A stretch of 64,000 bases of DNA. Source: Citrus sinensis (Eukaryota; Streptophyta; Magnoliopsida; Sapindales; Rutaceae). Location of the stretch: NCBI RefSeq assembly GCF_022201045.2, contig NC_068559.1:2206501-2270500 (forward strand). Reading direction: 5' to 3'. This document shows positions 1 through 11,179 of the stretch, piece by piece; the first letter of the stretch is position 1; each line of letters starts with the position of its first letter. The notes under the pieces were generated by a model. It was not told the DNA's origin, searched no databases, and worked only from the letters and a program-made list of their open reading frames with translations. Both the position numbers and the translations under genes were made by a program.

Positions 1-1142
1 TAGTGCTCACTCTTAATGCAACATTATGAGGTGATCAAATAAGCTCTTAGGCCATGTTTGGCTTAAAGAAAGGGAAGGAGAGGAAAAGAATGGTATGGAA
101 AGGAAATGAGAAGAAATGAGTGGAGGAGAATAGTGAAATTAAATTTCATTGTTTAGTTTGACATCAAATTTGATAGGAAAATGAATTACAATTTTTTTCT
201 TTGGACAAATTTATCATTGACCTTAAATACTAAATTACCTATATTAGTAATGAAATATAATTTAATATCAATACCAAACTTTTTTAATGTCAAAAAGTCC
301 TAAAACAATTCAAGAATTATATTTAATATAAAATATAAAATAATTTAATATACTAACTATTTATATAATTTAATATAAATAAAAGGCGGTCAACAGCAGT
401 CAACGACGGTCAACACCGGCGGGTGACTTTCTGTTGAAATTTTGGCAGCTTTCGATGATGGTCTGAGGGTCTAGCTAATTTCCAGCGATGGCCCGGTGGA
501 GATCCAGTGAAGTTCATGCAACTGTTAATTTATATTTCTATATTTTCAAAATAAATAAATAAGTTTGTTTATTTTATTAAGTTTCTTAAATCATTCATTA
601 AATTTAAGTAATATAAAATTATTTATAATATTAAATTGATAAAATAATTATTATTAATAGCATTAAACAAGTTAAAATGTTGAAGGATAATTTTGAAAAC
701 TTCAGTTTTCAACATAAGAGGATTTTAAATTCTTTACTCCTCGGTGTGGAATTTAAATTCTATATTATAATAGAAATTAAATTTTAATAAAAGTTAAATT
801 TTAATAAAAATTAAATTCTTATATATTTTGTGTAACTAAATAATAAAAATAAAAATAAAAATAAATTTTGAATTACTTTCTTCTCTTCTATTTTCTCATC
901 CCAACCAAACATCCGTACATCACCTTATTGATTGAAATGGCGCCTCATTGTCCGACTATATTCTAAAGGCTTTTGTAGGGCCATACCCATCGCAAAGTAG
1001 TTGGGCCCCATATGTTCGAGGTCGTGCGAAGATTTTAGTCATCCCATGCAAGTACGAGCATCAATAAATCATTCAAACTCGGTCAAAGTTTAATTAACAG
1101 AGAATAATTTTCTTAAAATTATATTGGGTAATTGCTTGAGAG
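1..1142. other. Intergenic, AT-rich, possible worn miniature element
   Basis: No coding gene is seen. A stretch from about 52 to 911 begins with ATGTTTGG and ends with the inverted form CCAAACAT. Its ends are G/A-rich on the left and C/T-rich on the right, as in many plant miniature elements. I could not find a clear target duplication, so the element call is weak. The middle is A/T-rich with a short GC-richer patch near 385-510. Confidence 0.35.
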
Positions 1143-1579
1143 TAGAGATGGCAAAAATACCCGGCCGGTCCGGACCTGGACCGTACCCGGGTGTTGCAGG
1201 CCGGGTATTACCTGGTCCGGGTATGAAGCCGGGTCGGTCTTGGGCATCACTTGATAAACCCGGAACCCGGATTTTATTAAAAAAAATTATAAAATATATA
1301 TTATTTTAAATATTTTATATTTATTTGACTTATTTATTATACATATATAAAGTTTTAAACACTTAAAGTTTATATTTTCATGTCAAATTTTATTGAAATA
1401 AATTTAAAACTTATAAAATTATCAAAAAATAAAAAATATATACACATAAAATATTAAAAAATATAAAATCTGAGTACCCAGATTAAAACCCGGCCCGGAC
1501 CCGGACCCGGACCGGTTGCATCCGGGCAGGGTCCGGTCATGGCAATACCCGGACCCGGCCCGGGGTTTTGCCATCTCTA
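1143..1579. mobile_element. hAT-type miniature element with perfect 8-bp target duplication
   Basis: Terminal inverted repeats begin TAGAGATGGCAAAA on both ends. The element is flanked by an exact 8-bp duplication CTTGAGAG (1135-1142 and 1580-1587), the length produced by hAT transposases. Both ends carry GC-rich ACCCGG/CCGGGT repeats about 100 bp long, and the centre is extremely AT-rich. There is no transposase gene. A relative lies at 40761-41214 in the opposite orientation. Short open frames inside it are by-products of the GC-rich ends. The intact duplication suggests a fairly recent insertion. Confidence 0.85.
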
Positions 1580-3182
1580 CTTGAGAGCTCCTATAATGCT
1601 TTGGGACACATGAAGTGTTCTTATTGATGCCGTTGTAGAACCCATAATACAGCTCCGCGAATAAAAACACGAAACGTGTCCCATTGCAAAGTTTATTAAA
1701 ATTCATAGTGTAAGACTATAATTATTAATTGGTGTGCATAAACTGATGCAAAATGAAAGCTTTGATTAAACCAGAAAACAATGCAACCAATGAGAATAAA
1801 TAATATATGTCAGGCCACAATTCTGATTTTGTAACACAATTTGTGCCAAAAAAATATTGTACCTCTAACATTATATTTCAATTTTACCGCAATATAGAGT
1901 AAAAAATAGTAGTGATATTGTTACAATAATTGAGAGAGGATTTGTAAAACTAATTATTATAGTATTTCTTGCAAGTACTCTATTGTTGACATTTAATTTG
2001 TAATTATTTTATATATGTCTATAAATAAATAAATATATACACACACGTATGTATGTATGTGTGTATGTATGTGTGTATGTATATGTATGTATGTATGTAG
2101 CTCTGGTGCCTTGACAGCCTACGTGGGGAAATGGAAAGATTTGGCTATCCACACTTATCGTTTTGCCTGCCATATGTGTATTGCTGACATGGACACCACG
2201 TGGAAAACATGAAAAGAGTTGCGTTAGAGGAGACGCGCAGCGTGTGGCCGCATAGGCGGTGCATGCAATCTCAACGAGCGACCACGTGCTTGCGCGCATT
2301 TCATTTGAAGCCATCACATTCACCTCTGTTGACCGTTCGATCAATATTAACGGCTACGATTAATCACTTGGCAGACCTCGTGCAAACCTCGTGTTCGACT
2401 CCGTCCCTGCCAAAGATTTGCTTCTCGTGGACCTCGTGGCACTTTGCTCAGCGTGGTTCAAATCCTCTACAATCGGTAGTAAAATAATCGCCTTATGAAC
2501 TATAATTATCAACAATAATCAGCTTAGATGGGGATACAATGAAATTCTAATCCACAAATATTAATTGGCTTGCTGAACAATAAAAATAAAAACCCCTACC
2601 TAAGTATATTTTATTTTATTTTTATATGTGAATTATATCAATCAACTATTAAATAACTGGAATAATTAAATCAATATATTTTAATAACTTAGAATGATTC
2701 ATTTTAGTTCTTAAATAAAGTAAATACATCAATAAAAATGTTTTTCATTTAAATTTTATAACTCAAATAAATAATTTATTCTAAAAATCTCATTTTAACC
2801 CATTTCAATTTTTGTTCATTCTAATTCTAATTACTAATTAGTCAATGCACTATAAATTTGATCAAAATTTAAAAAAAAAATGAGCTCTTTAGTATTTGTA
2901 ATTTTTTTTTCCACATGTATAAATTTACTACTTGGCAAAGAAGTTTAAGAATTAATATGTAGTTTTTATTTTTTCATTAGGTAACATAATTTTATCAATT
3001 TAAGATGCAGTTTAGTTGGGACACTCAAAACTCAAAAGTGACGTGTAAATTGATTTTCCTTTTATCAACTCAGATCCACGATAATAATCGTAAGACCGGG
3101 ACCAGGGAACCCTTACCCTCCTGGTGAGGTGTGACTCTGATGGGTGACCTGTGTTGCAACAAATTGCAAGTTTCGGCGAAAT
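1580..3182. other. Intergenic with GTAT microsatellite and ACGTG motifs
   Basis: No gene is seen. About 2040-2098 is an imperfect GTAT/GTGTAT microsatellite. It is followed by a GC-richer island (2100-2480) with CACGTG at 2197-2202 and 2283-2288 and a further ACGTGG near 2121. The remainder to 3180 is AT-rich and featureless, apart from being upstream of the gene at 3443. Confidence 0.5.
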
Positions 3183-3196
3183 TATAAACTATAAAG
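3183..3196 (+). promoter_or_regulatory. Probable TATA region of the 3443 gene
   Basis: Two overlapping TATAAA-like motifs lie about 250 bp before the ATG at 3443. A C/T-rich leader ending in CTCTCTCTCCCTCTTCC precedes the start. The distance fits a plant core promoter with a leader of about 220 nt. No transcript evidence is available here. Confidence 0.4.
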
Positions 3197-3442
3197 AGCC
3201 TTCCTCCAACTCACGCGAAAAATCAAACGCATCCTTCCTCCAATCGCAACTCTTCAAGCCAATGTTGACCGTCCAATAATTTGCTTCTTTGCTTCATTCA
3301 AAAATCCATTAAAACTCTCTGATAACGCAAACGAAACCAAAACCAGAAACACGCGAAACAAAAATTCAAAAATCCAAACTTTGTTTCGGTTTTGGTTTTG
3401 CATTTGATCAATTAATCAGTCTCTCTCTCCCTCTTCCTCTCC

Positions 3443-4138
3443 ATGGCGTCGCTTGGCATTCATTACGGCGGTGGTGGAGGAGGAGGAGCAGGAGCGACGT
3501 TTTCGTCGAACCGCCGCGGAACGATTACGAAAATTCGTTCTCCGATTGCGTCATTGAATGTGACGCCGGCGATGAGCGAAAATAGGAAATGTCACGCGAT
3601 GCCGATTCCGATATCGTCCTCGCGTGCGGATATTGATCTGGTGGAACCGAAGCGGAAACAGGAGCGGAGCGTTTGGAGCGAGAATGTGATAGACAAGTGG
3701 ATGAAGGATTCCGTCGTGGAGATCGTCAAGAACTTACGTGAAACGCCGCTATTGGTGCACGTGTATTCGGACAGCGGCAGCGGCGATTCGACGAGGTTGA
3801 AAACGGAGAAGGCCGTCCCGGATGATTGGCCTCTCATGAAATCGAAATGGGAGGACGGAACGACGCCGTTGCCGGAGGGCGTTATTTTTGTTGAACAGTT
3901 GAAAGAAGAGGACGCGGCGGATGATTCTGGCGGGGAGAGTGAGATCACGCGCGCGTGGGGTATTTTGGTGCAAGCGAAGGGCGAAGGTTGTGGGCCGGCT
4001 TGCTATTTGTTGAAGACAAGTCGAGCTGGGGCGGGTTCGGGTCTGGGGCTGTGCTGTACGCACTTTTGTTTGGTGAAGGTTAAGAGTTTTAGGGAAACGG
4101 CGGAGGCCCAGTTCAAGAATTGTTGGTTGTTAAATTGA
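3443..4138 (+). CDS. Plant-specific DUF7804-type protein, single exon
   Basis: The product is 231 residues with no intron. The start ATG sits in a CCATGGCG context, good for plants. The N-terminal 50 residues are Gly/Ser/Arg-rich, including a run of seven glycines, and could be a plastid transit region. From about residue 75 the conserved part begins (SVWSENVIDKWMKDSVVEIV). It ends with GCGPACYLLKTSR, then LCCTHFCLVKVKSFRETAE and NCWLL at the C-terminus, a layout I associate with the uncharacterised plant DUF7804 family. The Cys-rich motif could bind metal or form disulfides, but that is inference. The family has no function I can state. Codon use is GC-richer than the surrounding DNA, as expected of a real gene. 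The family name is from memory; the gene itself is secure. Confidence 0.85.
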   Translation: MASLGIHYGGGGGGGAGATFSSNRRGTITKIRSPIASLNVTPAMSENRKCHAMPIPISSSRADIDLVEPKRKQERSVWSENVIDKWMKDSVVEIVKNLRETPLLVHVYSDSGSGDSTRLKTEKAVPDDWPLMKSKWEDGTTPLPEGVIFVEQLKEEDAADDSGGESEITRAWGILVQAKGEGCGPACYLLKTSRAGAGSGLGLCCTHFCLVKVKSFRETAEAQFKNCWLLN

Positions 4139-5526
4139 TTAAGGTGATTAGGGTAATTAAAAATTAAAACATTATTTGTAAATCAATAAAAGATTATTTG
4201 TCCCGCTAGCAAAATTCCCTGTGATGGCACAGGAGCATAGGGTTTGAATCTCGTCCGCAAGTCTGGAAACGAGATTTGATTGGTGTAACTAAAAATTGTG
4301 ATTGTATGAAAACCCCCAGGAAGAATTTAAGTTGTATATAAGGATTTATCAACATATGTATCCATTTTAGATAATTACGTTGCTTTTTGGTATCTATTCT
4401 ATCATTCTCTCTTCCAACTCAGCTTTATTCCAACAACTTTTTCCTTAATTTTGCTCTCTTCACAAGTCTGAATTTACAATGGATTTTCTTAATATATATC
4501 TAAATTCATATGGTGGTTTAGATTTAGATCCGCGGAGACTTAAGTTTTTATTTTTTTGGGGGGGGGGCTTATGGTAAAATTACTATTTATTTTAAATATG
4601 AAGCCTTGTTATATTGTTTGATACATCAATTAATTTGGTCAATCATGTTGGTGGAGCAAACATACTTCAAAAGAGCTTAAAGTAGTTTATGGTAGAGCTC
4701 TAGTTTGTGTTGTGCATGTAAGTAGGGATATTTTTTTACAGATATCGAACGCACTGCTTCAAAAGAGCTTAAAGTACTTTATAGTAGTGCTCAGTGATTT
4801 GTTTTAACCCCGAAATACATACAATACTTTTATTTCTATATATTTCAAATGCAATTAAATTTTTTTTGAAAAAAAAAATATATTATATTTCACAATCGGT
4901 GCTTAATTATATGATTTTGTGTTGATGGGCGAATACTTTTTTTCAAAACAAATATGAAGCTTTTTGTAGATAAAAGTGGCAACTATGGATTCGGTGGGCG
5001 AATACTTTTTTTCAAAACAAATATGAAGCTTTATATAGATAAAAGAGGCAACTTTGGATTCCGATATACTTGATCGAATTTTGAGTTGATTGGATTGGGG
5101 AAAAAGTTATCCGACTTCAATCTGAACTTCTGATCAGTTTGGATTTGAATTACATTTCAATCGGATCATATTCAGGTTAAATTCAATTTAACTCAATTCA
5201 GATTATGAGTCATTTTGAGTTTTTTTTTGGGTTTATTTTGATTTTTTTTTTTTTGGTAAATTAATCTTGGTATTACTAGATTGAGATGTAATTGTCTCAT
5301 TTTAGCTGATTTTATCAATTTTTAATTAAAAAATTCAAGGTATAACGTATCTTGGTTTCCTTTTAGTTGTACGTTTTTTTTTTCAATGAAAAGAACGAAT
5401 TTCATTCAAAAACCAAAAATGGTCAACAATATAACGTCATAAAGGTATAAATACACAATCATATCCAACTTAAATAAAATATATAGGATAATACCTAAGA
5501 CTCAGGGATAAAATAAATGCGACCTC
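4139..5526. other. Intergenic with possible SINE trace and short duplications
   Basis: Just after the gene, 4195-4370 holds a tRNA-promoter-like box (GGTTTGAATCTCG near 4250) in a stretch that could be a worn SINE. This is weak. Positions 4670-4712 and 4757-4799 are near copies of one another. Positions 4926-4994 and 4995-5063 form a tandem duplication with a 69-bp period. The rest is AT-rich with several T-runs. No gene is seen. Confidence 0.45.
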
Positions 5527-6111
5527 TAGGGGTGGACAAAATTGGGTTCGGGTCGAGTTCGGGTCAATCTGATCGGGTTTTGGGTTGTTCGGGGTAGACA
5601 AGGAACAATCCGAACATAACCCGAATTAATGACCCGACCCGAACCGACCCGAACATAGTTCGGGTCGGTTCGGGTCGGGTCATTAATTCGGGTTATGTTC
5701 GGGTTGGATCGGGTTGGATTTAAAATGGGTAGGATTGAGTTCGGGTCAATTTGGGCTAGTTCGGGTCAATTCGGGTCAATTTGGGTCAGTTCGGGTCAAT
5801 TCGGGTCAATTTGGGTCAGTTCGGGTCAATTCGGGTCGGTTGAAATAGGGTCAGTTGAAATCAGGTCAATTCGGGTCAGTGCGTTTTTTTTTTTTTTTTT
5901 TTTAAGAACCCGATCGGGTATTTGGATCGGGTCGGGTTTGACCCGAACCGATCACAACCCGATCGGGTATTCAGATCGGGTCAAGTTTGACCCGAACCGA
6001 TCACAACCCGATCGGGTTTGTAAATTTCAAACCGATCGGGTTTCGATCCCGACCCGAACCCGAAATTTATCGGGTCGAGTCGGGTCAGATCGGGTAAAAT
6101 GCCCACCCCTA
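5527..6111. mobile_element. hAT-type miniature element rich in CGGGT repeats, with long palindrome
   Basis: The ends are TAGGGGTGGACAAAA on the left and, read inward, TAGGGGTGGGCATTTTACCC on the right. The flanks GCGACCTC (5519-5526) and GTGACCTC (6112-6119) match at 7 of 8 positions, an hAT-type duplication with one later change. The interior is mostly TCGGGTCAAT-like short tandem units (about 5735-5880), a T-run near 5885-5904, and a perfect inverted repeat with 45-bp arms at 5610-5654 and 5658-5702 around a 3-nt spacer. It has no transposase; the 157-residue open frame across its right part is a repeat by-product. Confidence 0.8.
5610..5702. repeat. Perfect 45-bp-arm palindrome
   Basis: The arms at 5610-5654 and 5658-5702 are exact reverse complements, separated by ATA. 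The arms consist of ACCCGA/TCGGGT units plus AATTAATG. It lies inside the hAT-type miniature element 5527-6111. As RNA it would form a 45-bp hairpin; as DNA, a cruciform. Confidence 0.9.
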
Positions 6112-8475
6112 GTGACCTCTATCAACCATCACAAAAAATCGAAAAGAGAGAAAAATTTTACCTATTAAAACTACTTAAGCACGAGAGAAATTTTAAGGAA
6201 CTAACCTAGCCTGGCATCGTTGTATGTTTGGCACTTGTTGCCCTGGTTTATATCCCCCAGCGTTTTACTCGTCCTAGGTCATCGAAATCTCAATGCAACA
6301 ACTGCTAGAGCAACTCAACGACTCCAATACTGATATTAAACAACTCGACGACTTGAAATTATATCCCGACAATGGTGATAAAAAAAGTTAGTCAGATGAG
6401 TGGATCTATAGACTTTAAGTTCAGTGAGAGTGGTGGTGGCTGCAAGTGAGAGCATACACACTGTAGTGGCAATAGTGAGACATTATGTGCAGTGGTGAAG
6501 TTGCTAGTGGTGATAATGGTGAGGTTACTGTTCAAAACAAGAATCATTTTTGGTCGGAAGGATTTTGGTGCCGTTTGAAAAAGCAGCTATACACAGAATC
6601 ATTCTAAATAATAATCTTTATTTAGAATCAGGAAACTAAATAAAGAATCTTTATCATTGGTCGGAAGGATTTTGGTGCCGTTTGAAAAAGCAGCTATACG
6701 TGCCCAATGATAAATCAGGAAACTAATTCTTCTTATTTGCTAATCAACCCTTTTAGTTAGTAAATATTTTCTTTTACATTTATTGTGCGTGCAGTGATAA
6801 GCAAACGAAACAAAACAAAATAGCTGACCTTTTTTAAGGGAATAGAATAGCTAATTGAAATTGGTAAGTTTTTCTGTGATGATAAAAAATGCACAAAGAA
6901 CTAAGACCCACTCCATAGTAAAGAATAATAAAATCCAAGTCACCTTAAGTTATGCAAGGTAGACTACCTTCTCTACAAGCACAGCATAGCTGAAAGAAGC
7001 AGTCTCATTTTTTGTCCCCAAAAAGGTAATCAACATCAATAACAAACATTCAATTATCAAAAGGAAGTGGAAGACCCTCAATAGTCAGATTGTTCACTGA
7101 CATTTACATGAAAAAGCTTTTCAATGAACAATGAACCTGTAATCAGGAAAGTAAAGGCCATTACAGTGTTGATCCCTACAATTCCAAAGCAAGCCAGCAC
7201 ATGAAGTGGCAGCTATAAGGACTTGCCAGCCCCTCGCCCAATTGTCACCCACTTTTCCCATTTTAATGGTAATAAAATTTAACAAAGAAATGTATGGCCC
7301 TGGAGCAAAAGGCAAGGAACTTCCAGAAGGTTGTTCAAGTTTCAAGACAAGTTTCCATCTCACTTACTTGATGTGATTTGCTTGGTAAAAAGACTTCCCA
7401 AAACTAAAGGTGTTTGTTCAGTTTTTAGAGTCTCTAGAGCTAGCAACCAGGCCCCCGGCCCTAACCTAACGAGAGATAGGAATACATTAAGGCATAATGC
7501 ATTTAAGAACACAACATCAAAGAACAAATGCAATTCAAACAACAGTTTCTACAAGAGGACATGGAAAGCTTCCCACAGGTAAGTGCTTTCCTTTTCTACT
7601 CCATTGTTTCAAGATCTAACTGTGCAACAAATATTTTCATTTGTCAATGATGACGCACATTCAGTGTCTGCCTGGAAATCAGTTGAAAGAACAAGATACA
7701 ACTATTCAACAATTAGCAAGACGGAAGAAAACTGCACAAACTAAGCCTTTCTTTCATGAAACTTTCATAAAGCATAAGTCAAACTGATCAGGTGTCTCGA
7801 CTTAGCCCTCGGTTATGCCATTTCAGTAAAATTACTTTCCAATTAAACACATTGCAGATGCACTAAAATATATAATAGCTCTCCAATTAATCTCAGTACA
7901 ATATGAATTAATAACTAAGGTAACGAATTTATATCCTCTCCATTTAAAAGCCTCTGGGGAACATACAAACACAAAAGATAATAAACAAAACGCTCTTCTA
8001 GCGATTGGAAAGAAAAGCCAGCTAAATAGTTAAAATAATTAAACAAAATTAATTAATTTCTAAAAGCAAGTATCTTTGAAACACTTTCTGTAACGCTTTT
8101 GGGAGGTAATACAAGAGGAAAGAAAATCAAGTTCTAAACATTAACTTGCAAGTAGAATAATCTTATACTACTCAATTGAGTTTGTCAACCATGGCGTTTG
8201 AACATGCAAGTGGACCTGCTATAGTTACCACATGGCTAGTCCCTCCTCCAGGAACAGAGGAGAAAGCAGAGGACAGATTAACACAAGATTATTCAATGAA
8301 ATATCTTATAAGATATCTTACCTGTGGTATTGTCCTCCAGTATTATTAGAGTTTGATATTGTTTAATATTGATTATATGTATCAATTTTCCTTGTTATAA
8401 ATGATGACAAGGAAATCGGATTTAGTGCAGATCATCTTTTCTCCGGACTATCATATCAAAGGACTCGTTGAAGTT
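6112..8475. other. Intergenic, no secure gene
   Basis: A 43-bp direct repeat occurs at 6550-6592 and 6657-6699 (TTGGTCGGAAGGATTTTGGT...), and a shorter ATCAGGAAACTA repeat is interlaced with it. Region 7121-7600 is more balanced in base composition and has short open frames on both strands, but I recognise no protein and see no convincing splice structure. It might be the 3' end of an unrecognised transcript. The rest to 8475 is AT-rich. Confidence 0.4.
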
Positions 8476-8640
8476 CAAATAAATTGCTCAAGGTTCCAAG
8501 TCAAAATGGTACAGCAGCATTGCAGGTGGAAGCTCAACAGTGGCAAGATCAGATAACATTCCGGGGCTGCATATCCTCTCACTAGCCCCATATGGGATTT
8601 ATTCAAATTTAGTCCCCTTATAGGCAATAGAACTGGTTCA
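8476..8640 (-). pseudogene. Cytochrome P450 heme-region fragment (pseudogene)
   Basis: Read on the minus strand, this stretch aligns with the exon 2 heme region of the intact P450 at 9501-11179. It has YKGTKFE, then a stop codon where the functional copy has alanine, then IPYGAS, a damaged heme-binding loop, and ATVELPPAMLLYHFDWNL against [18 protein letters not shown]. The [10 protein letters not shown] signature is disrupted, so it cannot encode a P450. It lies 1 kb downstream of the functional gene in the same orientation, so it is most simply the remnant of a tandem duplicate. No other exon of this copy was found nearby. Confidence 0.75.
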
Positions 8641-9500
8641 TTTTGAAAAGCTTGCCTCAACTGCACAAAACAGAGGGCATTTTATGCATGCAGCAATACT
8701 TAGTTATTCTTTCTTACCAAGTAAAAAATTCCTTATATTTTTTGGGGAAATTAATCATGCAGCCGAAGCTTTTTTGTTTACAGAAAATTTGTTTTATGTC
8801 CATACAATTATGCATAAAAGTTGCAGACGGAGAACAATTCAATAAAAGATTTTTAATCAACGGTTTAGGAGTTTTTATATATCAGAACCTTTGAAGACAA
8901 TTACAAGGATTTTTCCAACTTCATTTGCTGGTACGCTAACATAGGAATGTCATTATTTACTTACGATTCATGAAAATCTAGCTCAAATTAGTCAGCTTTC
9001 ATCTTCCGAACCTTTGGTTTTGCTTTCTTGTTAAAATGGCACTCCAGTACCACCAGTTACAGCCGAATATTGGGCGTTGGTATTAACACTAACACATATC
9101 AATCTAAGACATTTCATAAAAATAATTAGTATTCTGTTTCTCTGTAGCATGAACATAAAAGGAGGATATGATTTCTAACATTAAAAAAGAATTAAAGATG
9201 AACTTCAACTCATTTTATGTGCTACATACTACTTGCTGCAGGAAGTTGCATTAAGTATTATTTAATTTCTGCTATAGCTCTAGCAGAATAAGCCCAAGCT
9301 TTGACAAATAACAATGACGGAAGATGATTTTAGGGATAAGCTTTCAACCTCATATAGATTAGTCTTTGCTGAAACCTGAGCCATAATCTCACATAATAAC
9401 TCTCTCCAATAAATGATTGAAAACAAAATACCTTTCTATGGTTCTGCTCATGCAGCCACTCTGAAGCACTCCTCTTTTACAAAAGTTATTCTTTAGTTTC

Positions 9501-11179
9501 TTATGCAATAGATGAAGGATGGTGTGGAATAGGAATCATACACAAATCTTGTTTTCTTCTTACTGTTGCGCCAAAGGCCTCAGTCATGTCCAAATCCTCA
9601 TGCTTCATTCCATTTGGTAGTTTCCATTCGAAATGGTATAATAACATCGCGAGTGTAAGCTCCATGCTGGCCAGACCAAATGACGTTCCAGGGCAGATCC
9701 TCCTACCAGCACCAAATGGGATGTACGCAAAATTAGTCCCCTTGTAGTCAACAGAATAATCGAGGAACCTCTCTGGAATAAAGCTCTCAGGTTCGGTCCA
9801 GTACTTGGGATCTCTTCCAATCGACCATGCATTAACAATGACTTTAGCTTTCACAGGTATGTCAAATCCATTAATCTTACATCGCTCTCCACATTCTCTT
9901 GGCAATAACAAAGGACCAGGAGGATGTAGTCTCAATGTCTCTTTAACAACTAGCTTCATGTACATCATTTCTTTAATGCCCGTTTCGTCGACTTTCCCCC
10001 TTCTATTAAACACTTCCCTCGCCTCAGCTTCTGCTTTTTTTATAACTCTTGGATTTTTTATCATTTCACACATTGCCCAATCCACAGTGGTGGCAGATGT
10101 TTCACTCCCAGCACCAAAAATGTCCTGAAACGGTGTTTATGTAAATGAGTTTTCGCAGACAGTTATATGGTCTCATTCATCCTATCACATAACACTAGGC
10201 TAACATTAAAAGAAACAACATAACGGAAAAAAAAAATTGAATTGATGATATTAAATGTATGGTTACTCACAGAGATTACTGCTTTGATGTTGTCTGTAGT
10301 CAAGGAAGAACCATAATTTCCGAGCCCTTGAATTTTCAACAGAACATCAACCAGATCTTCATCATCACCAGTCTTGCAATTCTTCAATGTTTCCTTCCGC
10401 TTCTTATGTTCATTGATAATGTTTTCAACTATTCTGTCAGCTTCTTGATGCAGCTTCTCCACCTGAGACTTGTTTCCAGTAAGCCACTGAACCAATCCAA
10501 TGGAAGGAAAAATATCTGCAATATTAAAACCTGAGATCACTTTTGTTGCTTCCTCTATAACTGAGACAAATGCTTCTTGGTCTCTGGATCTGTATCCAAA
10601 GGCCGCCCTTGAAGTGATACCGTACATTAATGAGTAAACGTTCTCAGTTAAGTTAACAACGGATCCAGCTTTTGAAGAAATCCAATTAATGAGATAAGAT
10701 ACCTCTGCTTCTCTTACTGATTGGAAAGATTGGACTCTTTTGGCGCTCAAAATCTCAGACACACAGATTTTTCGCAGTTGTTTCCAAGAGTCACTATATG
10801 GTGATAAAATTATATCACGATAATTATAAGACATGATTTGTGCTGCAGGAAAATGAGGCCTGGATGCAAAGATAACATCATGGGCTTTCATAACTTCATT
10901 GGCAACTTCAGGGGAAGATACAATAACGGTTGGAACTTGCCCGAGTTGTAGAAGCATAAGTGGTCCGTATTTCTTGGACAGGTCGCGTAGTCCATGATGG
11001 GGGAGGGAGCCAGCCAGCTGGTGCAAATTTCCTATTACAGGTAATTTCCATGGTCCTGGTGGTAGATTTGAGATTCTGTTATTGGTTTCTGATTTCTTCT
11101 CTAGTTTCAGCAAAGTGAAGGCAGAGAGAAGAATAGCTAGAAGGATGAGCAAGGAGGAGGACAACCCTAGAAGCTCCAT
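9501..11179 (-). CDS. Cytochrome P450, CYP71-clan (CYP71D-like) monooxygenase
   Basis: It comprises two exons, 11179-10271 and 10124-9501, with a phase-0 intron whose transcript ends read GTGAGT..CAG, at the position usual for CYP71 genes. The product is 510 residues, normal for the family. Residues 1-25 form a hydrophobic ER anchor, followed by the proline hinge [13 protein letters not shown]. The I-helix reads AGSETS (308-313), the K-helix ETLR (365-368), then PERF (420-423). The heme loop is [10 protein letters not shown] with the Cys ligand at 447. All key P450 residues are present, so it should be an active NADPH-P450 reductase-dependent monooxygenase at the ER. Relatives oxidise terpenes, alkaloids and other specialised metabolites; the substrate cannot be read from sequence. 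I chose MELLG at 11179 because the anchor begins there, although an upstream in-frame ATG exists at 11269. A broken P450 fragment lies just downstream. Confidence 0.93.

Noticed and set aside
2200-2487. 95-residue frame in a GC-rich island, and a GGTTCAAATCC box near 2456 that resembles a tRNA B box
   Set aside because: The frame has no protein features, and no cloverleaf could be built around the box.
5695-6168. 157-residue open frame
   Set aside because: It lies within the CGGGT-repeat miniature element, and the protein is a repeat of FGSIWVSSGQ-like units.
7121-7582. Overlapping open frames on both strands in a more balanced stretch
   Set aside because: No family is recognised, both strands are equally open and no splice pattern is convincing; left as intergenic.
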